Assembly: GCF_023373525.1 (NCBI RefSeq)
Contig: NZ_CP097218.1
Location: 2,108,001 to 2,172,000, forward strand
Reading direction: 5' to 3'
DNA: 64,000 bases
Source: Brachybacterium kimchii
Lineage (GTDB): Bacteria > Actinomycetota > Actinomycetes > Actinomycetales > Dermabacteraceae
Shown here: positions 7,298-16,360 of the stretch, one piece after another
Layout of the letters: every line of letters begins with the position of its first letter
Numbering within the stretch: position 1 is the first letter of the stretch
The notes under the pieces: generated by a model
What the model was told of the DNA's origin: nothing
Databases searched by the model: none
What the model saw: only the letters and a program-made list of their open reading frames with translations
Position numbers and translations under genes: made by a program

Positions 7298-8704
7298 ATG
7301 CCGCAGAGCTTCGCCGACCTGACGCCCCCGATCGCCCTCACGCCGCTGGACGGCCGCTACCGCGACCAGGTCGCGCCGCTGGTCGACCACCTCTCCGAGG
7401 CGGCCCTGAACCGTTCCCGGCTGATCGTGGAGACCGAGTGGGTCATCCACCTCCTGGACAACGAGGCGATCCCGGGCCTGCGCACGCTCACGGAGGACGA
7501 GCGCGCCCTGCTGCGCGCGATCCCCGAGGACTTCGGCGCCGAGGGCATCGCCGAGCACAAGGAGATCGAGCGCGAGACCGTGCACGACGTCAAGGCCGTC
7601 GAGTACTACATCAAGCGCCGCCTGCAGGGCACCTCCCTCGAGCCGCTCGCCGAGATCGTGCACATCTACTGCACGAGCGAGGACGTCAACAACCTCGCCT
7701 ACGCGCTCATGATCAAGGGCGCCGTCCGCGACGTGTGGCTGCCCGCCTTCGAGGGCGTGGTCGCCCAGATCGCCGACCTCGCCCGCGAGACCGCCGACGT
7801 CCCGATGCTCTCGCGCACCCACGGCCAGCCGGCGACGCCCACCACACTGGGCAAGGAGCTCGCGGTGTTCGCGCACCGTCTGCAGCGGCAGGCGCGGCGG
7901 ATCCCCGCCAACCAGACCCTCGGGAAGATCAACGGCGCGACCGGCACGTACGCGGCGCACGCGATCTCCGTGCCGGACACCGACTGGGAGCAGATCTCCC
8001 GCAGCTTCGTGGAGCACCTCGACCTCACCTGGAACCCGCTGACCACCCAGATCGAGTCCCACGACTGGCAGGCCGAGCTGTACGCGGACATGGCCCGCGC
8101 GGGCCGCATCCTCCACAACGTCGCGACCGACGTGTGGACGTACATCTCGCTGGGCTACTTCCGTCAGCGCCTCTCCGCGCAGGGCGGCACGGGCTCCTCG
8201 ACGATGCCGCACAAGGTGAACCCGATCCGCTTCGAGAACGCCGAGGCGAACCTCGAGATCTCCGGCGCGCTGCTCGACGTGCTCAGCCAGACCCTCGTCA
8301 CCTCGCGCATGCAGCGCGACCTCACCGACTCCACGACGCAGCGCAACGTGGCCCCTGCGATCGGGCACTCGCTGCTGGCGATCCAGAACATCGCCAAGGG
8401 CCTCGCGGGGCTCGACGTGGACGCCGAGGCGATGGCCGCCGACCTCGAGGGCAACTGGGAGGTGCTCGGCGAGGCCGTCCAGTCCGTCATGCGCACCCTG
8501 GGCGTCCAGGGCCACGAAGGCCTGGACAACCCCTACGAGCGACTCAAGGAGCTCACCCGCGGACACCGCGTGACCGGCGAGGACATGCGAGCCTTCATCG
8601 GAGATCTGGGCCTGCCCGATGCCGAGCGGGATCGTCTGCTGGCCCTCACCCCGGCGTCGTACGTCGGCTGCGCGCCGCGGCTCGTGGGGCACCTGGACGA
8701 CTGA
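7298..8704 (+). CDS. purB: adenylosuccinate lyase
   Basis: 468 aa enzyme of the fumarase/aspartase superfamily. It cleaves SAICAR and adenylosuccinate with release of fumarate, two steps of purine synthesis. The superfamily signature GSSTMPHKVNPIRFENAEANL is present around residue 303, and SRTHGQPATPTTLGKEL provides the catalytic histidine region. Length agrees with the bacterial 450-475 aa enzymes of the E. coli type. The ATG at 7298 is preferred over the upstream frame extension because the family N-terminus begins here (PQSFADLTPPIALTPLDGRY) and a leaderless promoter precedes it. Its last 59 bases overlap the convergent gene at 8646-10310. Confidence 0.97.
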   Translation: MPQSFADLTPPIALTPLDGRYRDQVAPLVDHLSEAALNRSRLIVETEWVIHLLDNEAIPGLRTLTEDERALLRAIPEDFGAEGIAEHKEIERETVHDVKAVEYYIKRRLQGTSLEPLAEIVHIYCTSEDVNNLAYALMIKGAVRDVWLPAFEGVVAQIADLARETADVPMLSRTHGQPATPTTLGKELAVFAHRLQRQARRIPANQTLGKINGATGTYAAHAISVPDTDWEQISRSFVEHLDLTWNPLTTQIESHDWQAELYADMARAGRILHNVATDVWTYISLGYFRQRLSAQGGTGSSTMPHKVNPIRFENAEANLEISGALLDVLSQTLVTSRMQRDLTDSTTQRNVAPAIGHSLLAIQNIAKGLAGLDVDAEAMAADLEGNWEVLGEAVQSVMRTLGVQGHEGLDNPYERLKELTRGHRVTGEDMRAFIGDLGLPDAERDRLLALTPASYVGCAPRLVGHLDD

Positions 8705-10310
8705 CCGCCCGCCCGCGCCCCCAGAGCAGGACGACCGCCGAGATCGCCAGGATCCACGGCAGGTAGGCAACGTAGCGGAAGGGCTCGGCGATGGGAGCGG
8801 CCGCCATCAGGGTCGCCCACAGCAGCAGGGCCGGGAAGGCGACGACGAGGACCTCGCCCCGTCGGCCGTACCAGGCGGCCGCCATAACGAGCGCGAGCGC
8901 CCACACCCAGGTCCCTGCACCCGGTGTGGCCTCCAGCCCTCCGCGGTACACGGCCTCCATGCGCGCGCCGACGGTCTCCCCCAGCAGCGGTCGCTTCGTG
9001 ACGCCGTGGCCCGCGAGGTCCGCCAGGATCTCGTCACGGTCCCCGGGCGCGTTCGAGATCGGCTCGAGGAAGAACGACTGCGAGGTGCCGCCGACTCCGA
9101 TGGCGTCCCACCGCCACAGCTGCGAGGTCTGATCGCGGTATCCGGCGAGCATCGGCCCCGGGCAGCGGCCCAGCGTGCGGGCGAAGACCGCCAGGAACTC
9201 GCCCCGGGAGCCCTGGAGGGCGTCCTCGGAGAAGGCGGGGTCGTACTTCACGGGGTCCACGCTCTGCGGGCGGAAGACGTCGCGCCACGTCTGCGCCGGC
9301 ATGATCCTCTCCAGGGTGCGGGCGTCCTCGGGCGCGATGCACTGCGGCTCGTGGACGAGGGTGCTGCCCACCATCTGCAGGGGCACGCCCAGGCTCTCGA
9401 CGCTCTTCTGCGGGCCCGCGGCGAAGGTCAGGATCTGCTGCGGGAGCAGCGCGACCACCACGATGCCCGCGACCCACACGCACGCCGTGCGCCGCGCCCT
9501 CCGCGCCAGCACGACGATGAGCACGCCGACCAGCACGAGGATCACCAGAGCGTTGTTCCGGGTGAGGGCGAAGCCGAGCGCCGACACCACCATCGCGCAG
9601 AGGAAGCCCCGACTGCGCAGGCACCGCCCGCCCGTCTGCTGGATGGTCAGCAGCACGGGCACCAGCAGCAGCGTGAAGCCCGTGAACGCGGCATCCTTGA
9701 CCAGGGCGAACGTGAAGTTCGCCGTGATCGGCAGGAGCCCGAGCACCACCGCGAGGACGAGGAGCACCGCACGCGGGACCCCCGTCCTCGAGAGCACCCG
9801 CAGCGTCCAGGACAGGCCGAGGCCGTACAGGATCACCTGCAGCAGCACGAGGGCGATGATCCCCGGGAGCATGCTGCCGGTGACGAGGCGCAGCCCGTGC
9901 ACGACGCCGCTGATGATCATCGAGTAGACGAGCGGCTGCTGCGGCGCGACGCCGAGCGGATTGCGGATGCTCCAATAGGTGTCGTTCATCGCGTCCAGCG
10001 GGCCCACCGCCGCCCACATCAGCAGCCAGAGCACCGCGCTGATCCCTGCCATGCCCAGGCACGACCGCCACGAGGCGGGGCTGCCCGGCGCGCGCCGATC
10101 CCTCGCGGTGCGCGCGTCCACGGCGCTGAGCAGGATCCACATCCCCGCGGCGATCACCGCCGCGACCACGAGGTGCCGGCCGACCCTCCCGCCGCTCCAC
10201 GGCATCTGCTCGACGGGGACGGCGAGGGCGTCAACCAGAGCGAGGAGAAGGGCGGGCGCGAGCGCGAACACCACCTTGCGTGCGCCGCCGCGCAGGAGCT
10301 CGAGCGCCAC
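8646..10310 (-). CDS. large multi-spanning membrane protein (DUF6020-like), glycan cluster
   Basis: 554 aa with about 11-13 hydrophobic segments and one sizeable loop (about residues 290-440, containing YRDQTSQLWRWD and a Cys pair) that should face outward. The arrangement resembles DUF6020/GT-C type glycosyltransferases that use lipid-linked sugars, but no diagnostic acidic motif is certain, so the call is tentative. GTG at 10310 follows GATGGGA at moderate distance. It is third after the family 2 glycosyltransferase and the GtrA gene on the same strand, which supports a role in making or decorating a surface polymer or protein. The Arg-rich end overlaps the end of purB on the other strand by 59 bp. 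Confidence 0.72.
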   Translation of the reverse strand: MALELLRGGARKVVFALAPALLLALVDALAVPVEQMPWSGGRVGRHLVVAAVIAAGMWILLSAVDARTARDRRAPGSPASWRSCLGMAGISAVLWLLMWAAVGPLDAMNDTYWSIRNPLGVAPQQPLVYSMIISGVVHGLRLVTGSMLPGIIALVLLQVILYGLGLSWTLRVLSRTGVPRAVLLVLAVVLGLLPITANFTFALVKDAAFTGFTLLLVPVLLTIQQTGGRCLRSRGFLCAMVVSALGFALTRNNALVILVLVGVLIVVLARRARRTACVWVAGIVVVALLPQQILTFAAGPQKSVESLGVPLQMVGSTLVHEPQCIAPEDARTLERIMPAQTWRDVFRPQSVDPVKYDPAFSEDALQGSRGEFLAVFARTLGRCPGPMLAGYRDQTSQLWRWDAIGVGGTSQSFFLEPISNAPGDRDEILADLAGHGVTKRPLLGETVGARMEAVYRGGLEATPGAGTWVWALALVMAAAWYGRRGEVLVVAFPALLLWATLMAAAPIAEPFRYVAYLPWILAISAVVLLWGRGRAVSRPGAPRAAARSRRTTPG

Positions 10311-10357
10311 ACGGGCATCCCATCACACTCGGGATCCGGCCCGAGCGCGACCCGCCG

Positions 10358-10798
10358 TCAGACCCGGGCGCTCCCGGTGCGGGAGAAGATCACGCGGTAG
10401 CTCACGAAGTTGCACACCGCGGCGACGCCGACGGCGATGATCTTCGCGGCGATCGCCACGACGCCCTCGGGGGCCTGCGGGAACAGCGCGCCGCACGCGT
10501 GCACCACCCCGGTGATGATCAGGGACTGGATCACGAGCGCGGTCACCAGGGTGACGGCCAGGAACGGCACGAACGCCCGGACGCCGGTGCCGTGGGCCCG
10601 GAAGACGAAGGCGCGGTTCACCGCGAAGCTCACGCAGATCGTGATCAGGGTGGAGACGACGTGCGCGGCGATCGGCGGCCAGTGCATCAGGAGCGTCCCG
10701 CCCGAGTACAGGCACAGGTCCAGCAGCGCCATGGCGCCGCCGGAGACCAGGAAGCGCCCGACCAGGGCGCGCAGGGACGTCGCGCGCTCAGCGGCCAC
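10358..10798 (-). CDS. GtrA family membrane protein
   Basis: 146 aa with four transmembrane helices, matching the GtrA/DPMS-like family whose members help move polyprenyl-phosphate-linked sugars across the membrane next to family 2 glycosyltransferases. Conserved features are VGRFLVSGGAMALLDLCLY at the start, the ICVSFAVNRAFVF segment after helix 2, and CNFVSYRVIF at the end. The GTG at 10798 was chosen because AGGGG lies about ten bases upstream and it gives the normal family length; further in-frame GTG codons up to 10840 are possible. The start overlaps the end of the glycosyltransferase gene by 11 nt. Confidence 0.85.
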   Translation of the reverse strand: MAAERATSLRALVGRFLVSGGAMALLDLCLYSGGTLLMHWPPIAAHVVSTLITICVSFAVNRAFVFRAHGTGVRAFVPFLAVTLVTALVIQSLIITGVVHACGALFPQAPEGVVAIAAKIIAVGVAAVCNFVSYRVIFSRTGSARV

Positions 10799-11894
10799 CG
10801 AGGCTCTGCCCCTCACGACGCTGAAGGCGGTCGGTGTCACCTCGCACCACCGGCGCGCTCTCGGGCACGATCGGCTCGGGCGCACGCTCGTGCTGCGGCG
10901 CGCGCAGCTCCTCCGGCGACAACTCGCGCTGCGGCGCGAGGCCCGGGGTGGTCACCGGGGCGAGCCCCAGGTAGGCGAGCCGCGCCGCCTCGTGCCGGTT
11001 CCTCGTGGTGCCGGTCAGGATCACGCCGGCGGTCACCATCAGGCAGGCGATCACCATGAAGATCGCCGCGAGGAACGCGGTCGGGAAGCGCTCCACGAGG
11101 CCCGTGCGCGCGTACTCCGAGATGACGGGGATGCCGCTGATCAGGCCGGCCAGGAAGGCGACGATGCTCGCGGCGCCCCAGAACACGAACGGCTTCTCGA
11201 AGGCGAAGAGCTTGGCGATCGTGAGGATGATGCGTCGGCCGTCGGAGAAGGTGCTGAGCTTGGACTCGCTGCCGTCGGGCCGCTCGCCGAAGCCGACCGG
11301 CTTCTCGATCTGGGGCACGCGGGTGGCCAGCGAGTGGACCGTCAGCTCCGTCTCGATCTCGAAGCGCTGCGAGAGCGCCGGGAAGGACTTCACGAAGCGT
11401 CGGGAGAAGACGCGGAATCCGGAGAGCATGTCGGTGACGGGCTCGCCGAAGAGCCTCGAGACCACGCGGTTGAAGAAGCGGTTCCCCCAGGCGTGGCCCT
11501 TGCGGTACGCCGAGTTGTCCGGGTCGTCGACGCGGCAGCCCAGCACGTGGTCGTAGGGGCCCTCGAGCAGGGCCTCGACCATCGCGGGCGCGGAGGCGAC
11601 GTCGTAGGTGTCGTCGCCGTCGATGAGCAGGTAGACGTCCGCATCGACGTCGGCGAAGGCGCGGCGCACCACGTTGCCCTTGCCCTGGAGGGTCTCGGTG
11701 CGCACGATCGCGCCGGCCTCGCGGGCCCGCTCCCGGGTGGCGTCCTTCGAGTTGTTGTCGTAGACGTACACCGTGATGCCGTCGAACGTCCTGCGCAGGT
11801 CCGACACGACCTTCGCGACGGTCGCCTCCTCGTTGTAGCAGGGGACGATGGCCGCGATGTCGAGCTGCTGCGGCGGGGGCGGAGTGGACGTCAC
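10788..11894 (-). CDS. family 2 glycosyltransferase with C-terminal membrane helices
   Basis: 368 aa. The N-terminal GT-A domain shows AAIVPCYNEEATVAKVV (about 13-29), DNNSKDAT and the metal/nucleotide site LLIDGDDTYD (about 88-97), as in dolichyl/polyprenyl-phosphate hexose synthases. Two transmembrane helices (about 258-285 and 300-330) follow, then a cytoplasmic Arg/Glu/Pro-rich tail. Probable role: transfer of a sugar from a nucleotide donor to polyprenyl phosphate for use by the two downstream membrane proteins. The GTG at 11894 was chosen over the longer reading because TACTCT lies six bases upstream (leaderless). Divergent from ppdK. Confidence 0.88.
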   Translation of the reverse strand: MTSTPPPPQQLDIAAIVPCYNEEATVAKVVSDLRRTFDGITVYVYDNNSKDATRERAREAGAIVRTETLQGKGNVVRRAFADVDADVYLLIDGDDTYDVASAPAMVEALLEGPYDHVLGCRVDDPDNSAYRKGHAWGNRFFNRVVSRLFGEPVTDMLSGFRVFSRRFVKSFPALSQRFEIETELTVHSLATRVPQIEKPVGFGERPDGSESKLSTFSDGRRIILTIAKLFAFEKPFVFWGAASIVAFLAGLISGIPVISEYARTGLVERFPTAFLAAIFMVIACLMVTAGVILTGTTRNRHEAARLAYLGLAPVTTPGLAPQRELSPEELRAPQHERAPEPIVPESAPVVRGDTDRLQRREGQSLGGR

Positions 11895-11900
11895 GGCGCG

Positions 11901-11906
11901 AGAGTA
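11901..11906 (-). promoter_or_regulatory. leaderless -10 element of the glycan cluster
   Basis: TACTCT on the minus strand, six bases before the GTG at 11894. Confidence 0.55.
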
Positions 11907-11952
11907 GCAACGGGAGAGCGGCACCGCCTCTTCCCCTGAACCCCTGGTGAAC

Positions 11953-11958
11953 CTACAG
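11953..11958 (+). promoter_or_regulatory. probable -10 element of ppdK
   Basis: TACAGT about 92 bases before the ppdK start, implying a leader of roughly 85 nt with a normal ribosome-binding site, unlike the leaderless genes around it. Confidence 0.4.
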
Positions 11959-12050
11959 TGAACGCAGGTGCAAGGACGCACCGGACGGTCCGGCCGTCCC
12001 GGGCCGCCGCCTCACTCCCCGCCGCGGGGAGAGGTCGAGAGGTGATGGGG

Positions 12051-14786
12051 ATGAGCACATTCGTCCACCCGTTCCGCGAGGGCTCGAAGGACCAGAAGGA
12101 CCTGCTGGGCGGCAAGGGGGCGAACCTCGCCGAGATGACCCGGCTGGGCCTGCCCGTCCCGCCGGGCTTCACGATCACGACCGACGCCTGCCGCTACGTC
12201 ATGCACCACGGCCAGAACCCGCCCGAGCTCGCCGAGCAGGTGACCGCCGCGCTCGAGGACGTCGAGCAGCAGATCGACCGGCGCTTCGGCGACCGCGAGG
12301 ACCCGTTGCTGGTCTCCGTGCGCTCGGGCGCGGCGATCTCGATGCCCGGGATGATGGAGACGGTGTTGAACGTCGGCCTGAACGACGAGACCGTGCAGGG
12401 GCTCGCCGCGCAGTCCGGCTCCGAGCGCTTCGCCCAGGACTCCTACCGGCGTCTGCTGCAGATGTACGGGGCGACCGTGCTCGGCATCGGGGCGAGCATG
12501 TTCGAGGACGCGCTCGAGGCCGTCCGCGAGGACCGCGGAGCCGCCGACGACGCAGGACTGGACGCGGACGCTCTCAGGGAGATCGTCGGCCGGTACCAGC
12601 AGATCATCGAGCGCGAGACCGGGAGCCCCTTCCCGCAGGATCCGCGCGAGCAGCTGCGCGGCTCGATCAGCGCGGTCTTCGAGTCATGGAACGCGCCGCG
12701 CGCCGTCATCTACCGCAACGCCGAGCACATCGACCACGAGCTGGGCACCGCCGTGAACGTGGTCGCGATGGTCTTCGGGAACCTCGACGACCGCTCCGCG
12801 ACCGGCGTCGCCTTCACCCGCGACCCGTCGACCGGCGAGCACGGCGTCTACGGCGACTTCCTGGTGGGTGCGCAGGGCGAGGACGTCGTCGCGGGCATCC
12901 GCAACACCCGGTCCCTCGAGGAGCTCGGCGAGGTGCTGCCCGATGCGTACCAGGAGCTGCTGCGCACCATGGACGTGCTCGAGGAGCACTACCGGGACCT
13001 GTGCGACATCGAGTTCACGATCGAGTCGGGGAAGCTGTGGATGCTGCAGACCCGCGTGGGCAAGCGCACCGCCGCCGCGGCATTCCTCATCGCCACGACC
13101 CTCGTGGACGAGGGCGCGATCGACGAGCGCGAGGCCCTCACCCGCGTGAGCGGCGCGCAGCTCACCCGGCTCATGTTCCCCCGCTTCGCGAGCGGCGAGC
13201 GCGACGTGCTCGCCCGCGGGATGGGCGCCTCCCCCGGCGCCGCCGTCGGCGAGGTCGTCTTCGACTCGGAGACCGTGATCGCCCGCGCCCAGGAAGGGCG
13301 CGACTGCCTGCTGGTGCGGCGCGAGACCAACCCCGACGACCTCGGCGGCATGCTCGCCGCCGAGGGCGTGCTGACCTCCCGCGGCGGCAAGACCTCCCAT
13401 GCGGCCGTGGTCGCCCGCGGGCTCGGCAAGACCTGCGTGTGCGGGGCCGAGTCCCTCGACGTCGACCCGAAGGCGCGGGAGATCCGCATGGGCGGGGAGG
13501 TCGTCGCCCGGGAGGGGGACGTGCTCTCGATCGACGGCGCGACCGGCGAGGTCTTCGCCGGCCGCATCCCCGTCGAGCCCAGCGAGGTCGCCCAGTACCT
13601 CGAAGGGGATCTGGCCGCCGACGACCCCGGGGCGTCGGCCCTGGTCCGCTCGGTGGACCGGCTCATGCGAGTGGCCGACGAGGTCCGGCGCATGCAGGTG
13701 CGCGCGAACGCGGACACCGCGGCCGACGCCGAGCGGGCCCGGCAGATGGGCGCGCAGGGCATCGGCCTCGCACGCACCGAGCACATGTTCCTCGGCGAGC
13801 GCCGCGCCCAGGTCGAGAAGCTGATCCTCGCGGGCGACCCCGCCGAGCGCGAGGAGGCCCTCGCGGAGCTGCTGCCCGCGCAGCGGGAGGACTTCGCGGG
13901 CCTGCTGCGGGCGATGGGCGACCTGCCGGTGACCATCCGGCTGCTGGACCCGCCCCTGCACGAGTTCCTGCCGGACCTCACCGACCTCTCGGTGCGCATC
14001 GCCCGCGCCGAGGAGTCCGGGAGGAGGATCGAGCCGCACGAGCGGAAGGTCCTCGCCGCCGTGGAGCGGCTGCACGAGCAGAACCCGATGCTGGGGCTGC
14101 GCGGCGTGCGGCTGGGCCTGACGATCCCCGGGCTGTTCGGCATGCAGGTGCGCGCGATCCTCGAGGCCGAGCTCGAGGTCCGGGCCGACGGCGGGGACCC
14201 GCACGTCGAGATCATGATCCCGCTGGTGGGGTCCGTGCGCGAGCTGCGGGCGATCCGCCGGGAGATCGACGACGTCACCGAGGAGGTCGTGGCCGAGGCC
14301 CGTGCGGGCGCCGGGGCCGGGGCGGGTGCCGGGGCCGGGGAGGAGCTCACCACTCGGATCGGCACGATGATCGAGCTGCCGCGCGCCGCCCTGCGCGCCG
14401 GGGAGATCGCCGAGGCCGCCGAGTTCTTCAGCTTCGGCACGAACGACCTCACGCAGACCACATGGGGCTTCTCCCGCGACGACGTCGAGGCCGGGTTCTT
14501 CTTCACCTACAAGGAGCGCGGCATCCTCTCCGACAGCCCCTTCGAGTCCCTCGACCAGTACGGAGTGGGCGAGCTGGTGCGGATCGCCGCCGAGCGCGGA
14601 CGGGCCACCAACCCGGACCTCACGCTCGGCGTGTGCGGGGAGCACGGCGGCGACCCCGCCTCCATCCACTTCTTCCACTCGCTCGGCCTCGACTACGTCT
14701 CGTGCTCCCCGTTCCGGGTGCCCGTCGCGCGCCTCGAGTGCGGGCGCGCGACGCTCCTCGAGGAGGGGTTCACGCCGCAGCCGTGA
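12051..14786 (+). CDS. ppdK: pyruvate, phosphate dikinase
   Basis: 911 aa, the standard length. It interconverts pyruvate, ATP and phosphate with PEP, AMP and pyrophosphate. The N-terminal ATP-grasp domain begins GGKGANLAEMTRLGLPVPPGF. The swivelling phosphohistidine domain has GGKTSHAAVVARGLGKTCVCG, with the catalytic His at residue 450. The C-terminal PEP/pyruvate barrel ends in GVCGEHGGDP with the acid/base Cys near 862. An Ala-Gly dipeptide run near residue 750 comes from a short DNA repeat and lies in a loop. The ATG at 12051 was chosen because GAGAGG lies eight bases upstream and STFVHPFREG is the family N-terminus. The gene allows PEP formation from pyruvate or PPi-linked glycolysis. 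Confidence 0.96.
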   Translation: MSTFVHPFREGSKDQKDLLGGKGANLAEMTRLGLPVPPGFTITTDACRYVMHHGQNPPELAEQVTAALEDVEQQIDRRFGDREDPLLVSVRSGAAISMPGMMETVLNVGLNDETVQGLAAQSGSERFAQDSYRRLLQMYGATVLGIGASMFEDALEAVREDRGAADDAGLDADALREIVGRYQQIIERETGSPFPQDPREQLRGSISAVFESWNAPRAVIYRNAEHIDHELGTAVNVVAMVFGNLDDRSATGVAFTRDPSTGEHGVYGDFLVGAQGEDVVAGIRNTRSLEELGEVLPDAYQELLRTMDVLEEHYRDLCDIEFTIESGKLWMLQTRVGKRTAAAAFLIATTLVDEGAIDEREALTRVSGAQLTRLMFPRFASGERDVLARGMGASPGAAVGEVVFDSETVIARAQEGRDCLLVRRETNPDDLGGMLAAEGVLTSRGGKTSHAAVVARGLGKTCVCGAESLDVDPKAREIRMGGEVVAREGDVLSIDGATGEVFAGRIPVEPSEVAQYLEGDLAADDPGASALVRSVDRLMRVADEVRRMQVRANADTAADAERARQMGAQGIGLARTEHMFLGERRAQVEKLILAGDPAEREEALAELLPAQREDFAGLLRAMGDLPVTIRLLDPPLHEFLPDLTDLSVRIARAEESGRRIEPHERKVLAAVERLHEQNPMLGLRGVRLGLTIPGLFGMQVRAILEAELEVRADGGDPHVEIMIPLVGSVRELRAIRREIDDVTEEVVAEARAGAGAGAGAGAGEELTTRIGTMIELPRAALRAGEIAEAAEFFSFGTNDLTQTTWGFSRDDVEAGFFFTYKERGILSDSPFESLDQYGVGELVRIAAERGRATNPDLTLGVCGEHGGDPASIHFFHSLGLDYVSCSPFRVPVARLECGRATLLEEGFTPQP

Positions 14787-14819
14787 GGGCGACCGCGGAG
14801 GTGGGGCCCGGGCGCCGCC

Positions 14820-15545
14820 TCACCCCATCCGCGGGCGCACGGAGATGACGTCCATGCTCGCCTCGTCGGTCGCGCGGATCGCGAGGGCGACCGCGGAGGC
14901 GACCGACGTCGGCTCCAGGTACTTCTCGATCTCGTAGGGACCGTCCTCCATGCCGCGCAGCTCGTGCTGCATGTCGGTGTCGACGCGGCCCGCGTGCACG
15001 GAGCTCACCCGCACCCCGTGCCTGCGCTCCTCGAGGCGCAGGGCGTCGGTGAAGGCCCGCAGGGCGAACTTCGAGGCGCAGTAGGCGCCGCGCCCGCCGA
15101 TGGAGTTGAAGCCGCTGCCGGAGTTCAGGGCGACCACAGTGCCGCGCGCCTTCCGCAGCGCGGGCAGCAGCAGCCGCGTGAGCTCGACGACGGCGGTCAC
15201 GTTGACCTCCATCGAGCGGTTCCACTCGGAGACCGCCATCTCCTCGGTGGTGCCGCCCACCAGCACGCCGGCGCTGTGCACGACGGCGGAGAGGCCGTCC
15301 GGCAGGTCGAGCGCCGCGACCGCGTCGCCCACGGCCGGGTAGTCGGTGACGTCCACGGCGAAGGGCTCGGCCTCGGGGTAGGACGCGGCCAGCTCGGCGA
15401 GCGCCGCGGCGTCGCGTCCGCCGAGGATCAGACGGTGATCGCCGGCGAGCTCGTCGGCGACGGCGCGGCCGATCCCGCGGGAGGCGCCGGTGATGAGGAC
15501 GGCGGGCCGACGGGCGGGTGCGGGAGAGGTCTCGGGAATGCTCAT
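14820..15545 (-). CDS. short-chain dehydrogenase/reductase
   Basis: 241 aa classical SDR with a Rossmann fold. The cofactor motif is TGASRGIG (about 19-26), followed by the NAG-equivalent HSAGVL, an active-site serine in LNSGSGFNSIGG, and YCASK (Tyr about 151, Lys 155). An Arg at the end of beta-2 (GGRDA) favours NADPH. The substrate is unknown. It follows the PTH2-type gene by four bases on the same strand and is probably co-transcribed; a GAGAAT six bases before the ATG could also give a separate leaderless start. Confidence 0.85.
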   Translation of the reverse strand: MSIPETSPAPARRPAVLITGASRGIGRAVADELAGDHRLILGGRDAAALAELAASYPEAEPFAVDVTDYPAVGDAVAALDLPDGLSAVVHSAGVLVGGTTEEMAVSEWNRSMEVNVTAVVELTRLLLPALRKARGTVVALNSGSGFNSIGGRGAYCASKFALRAFTDALRLEERRHGVRVSSVHAGRVDTDMQHELRGMEDGPYEIEKYLEPTSVASAVALAIRATDEASMDVISVRPRMG

Positions 15546-15549
15546 GCGG

Positions 15550-16302
15550 TCATTCTCCCAGGGCGCGGTGACGGTGCGCCCGGGCGGTCTCCGTCGGCCC
15601 GTCGACCTCGGTGAGCCCCGCGTCGATCACGCGGACCGCATCGCCCGGGTCCTCCCAGGCGGCCTCGTCGGCCGGGAGCAGGTGGACGCGGAAATCGTCG
15701 GCCCGCCAGTCCGTGCGCCCCTCCTCCCCCATCCGCTCGTACAGCAGCTGCGCGGCATGGCCCGCCTGCGCAGCGGTCTTGCCGGTGGAGATCTCCTCGA
15801 GCGGGGTGATCTCGACGTCGACGAGGGGCGGGGAGGCCGCGGGGGCTGTGGCGGGCGCGGCGGGTGCGGGGGCATCCTCGCGATCGCCACGGGGGAACTC
15901 GGTGCCGCCCACCTGCAGCTTCGCGAGCTCCTTGGGCAGCGGGTGCAGCGGCCCCGGGACGAAGGCGCGCACCTGCGCGGTGCCGTGGGCGACGGTGATG
16001 CCGGGCAGGGACTGCACCGCGTCCCAGCGGGCGCCGTCGGCCCGTCGCACGACCTTGCGGATCCAGCCCGCGCGCCAGTGCTCGACCTGGTCGGCCCACT
16101 CGCCCGTGCGGGAGCGCTCGTCGTCCAGGAGCTGGACGACGGCCTGGGCCGCGGCCTCGACGACGTCCTCATGGTGCGCGGGGTCCGCCCTCACGCGGTG
16201 CACCACGAGCTGCATCGCCCAGGGGTTCTCATGGTCGGGTCGGTCGGGTCTCTGCACGTTCTCGGTCACGACAGGGAGCAACGGGTCCGGGAGGCTCGGC
16301 AT
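15550..16302 (-). CDS. PTH2-type peptidyl-tRNA hydrolase domain protein
   Basis: 250 aa. The segment around residues 168-190 (ISTGKTAAQAGHAAQLLYE) matches the PTH2 (Bit1/archaeal-type peptidyl-tRNA hydrolase) fold, whose conserved Lys and Gly-His lie in this stretch. The first part (DHENPWAMQLVVHRVRADPAHHEDVV) is the matching first strand and helix, and a Pro/Ala linker separates the two halves at about 145-160. The role would be release of peptides from stalled peptidyl-tRNA, in parallel with the bacterial Pth enzyme. The ATG at 16302 is the longest plausible start; an in-frame GTG ten codons later is an alternative, and neither has a clear ribosome-binding site. Confidence 0.75.
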   Translation of the reverse strand: MPSLPDPLLPVVTENVQRPDRPDHENPWAMQLVVHRVRADPAHHEDVVEAAAQAVVQLLDDERSRTGEWADQVEHWRAGWIRKVVRRADGARWDAVQSLPGITVAHGTAQVRAFVPGPLHPLPKELAKLQVGGTEFPRGDREDAPAPAAPATAPAASPPLVDVEITPLEEISTGKTAAQAGHAAQLLYERMGEEGRTDWRADDFRVHLLPADEAAWEDPGDAVRVIDAGLTEVDGPTETARAHRHRALGE

Positions 16303-16360
16303 TCCCGCGGGGCGGGCATCGTCCCGGAGCGCGCGCACCCGGCGGTGGCACCATGTGTCC

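Noticed and set aside
11958-12050. Longer ppdK N-terminus starting at 11958
   Set aside because: The extra 31 residues are not family-like, whereas GAGAGG precedes the ATG at 12051.
12684-14678. 664-codon minus-strand frame opposite ppdK
   Set aside because: Antisense shadow of a gene with all catalytic motifs; no start signal and low-complexity His/Asp/Arg/Leu composition.
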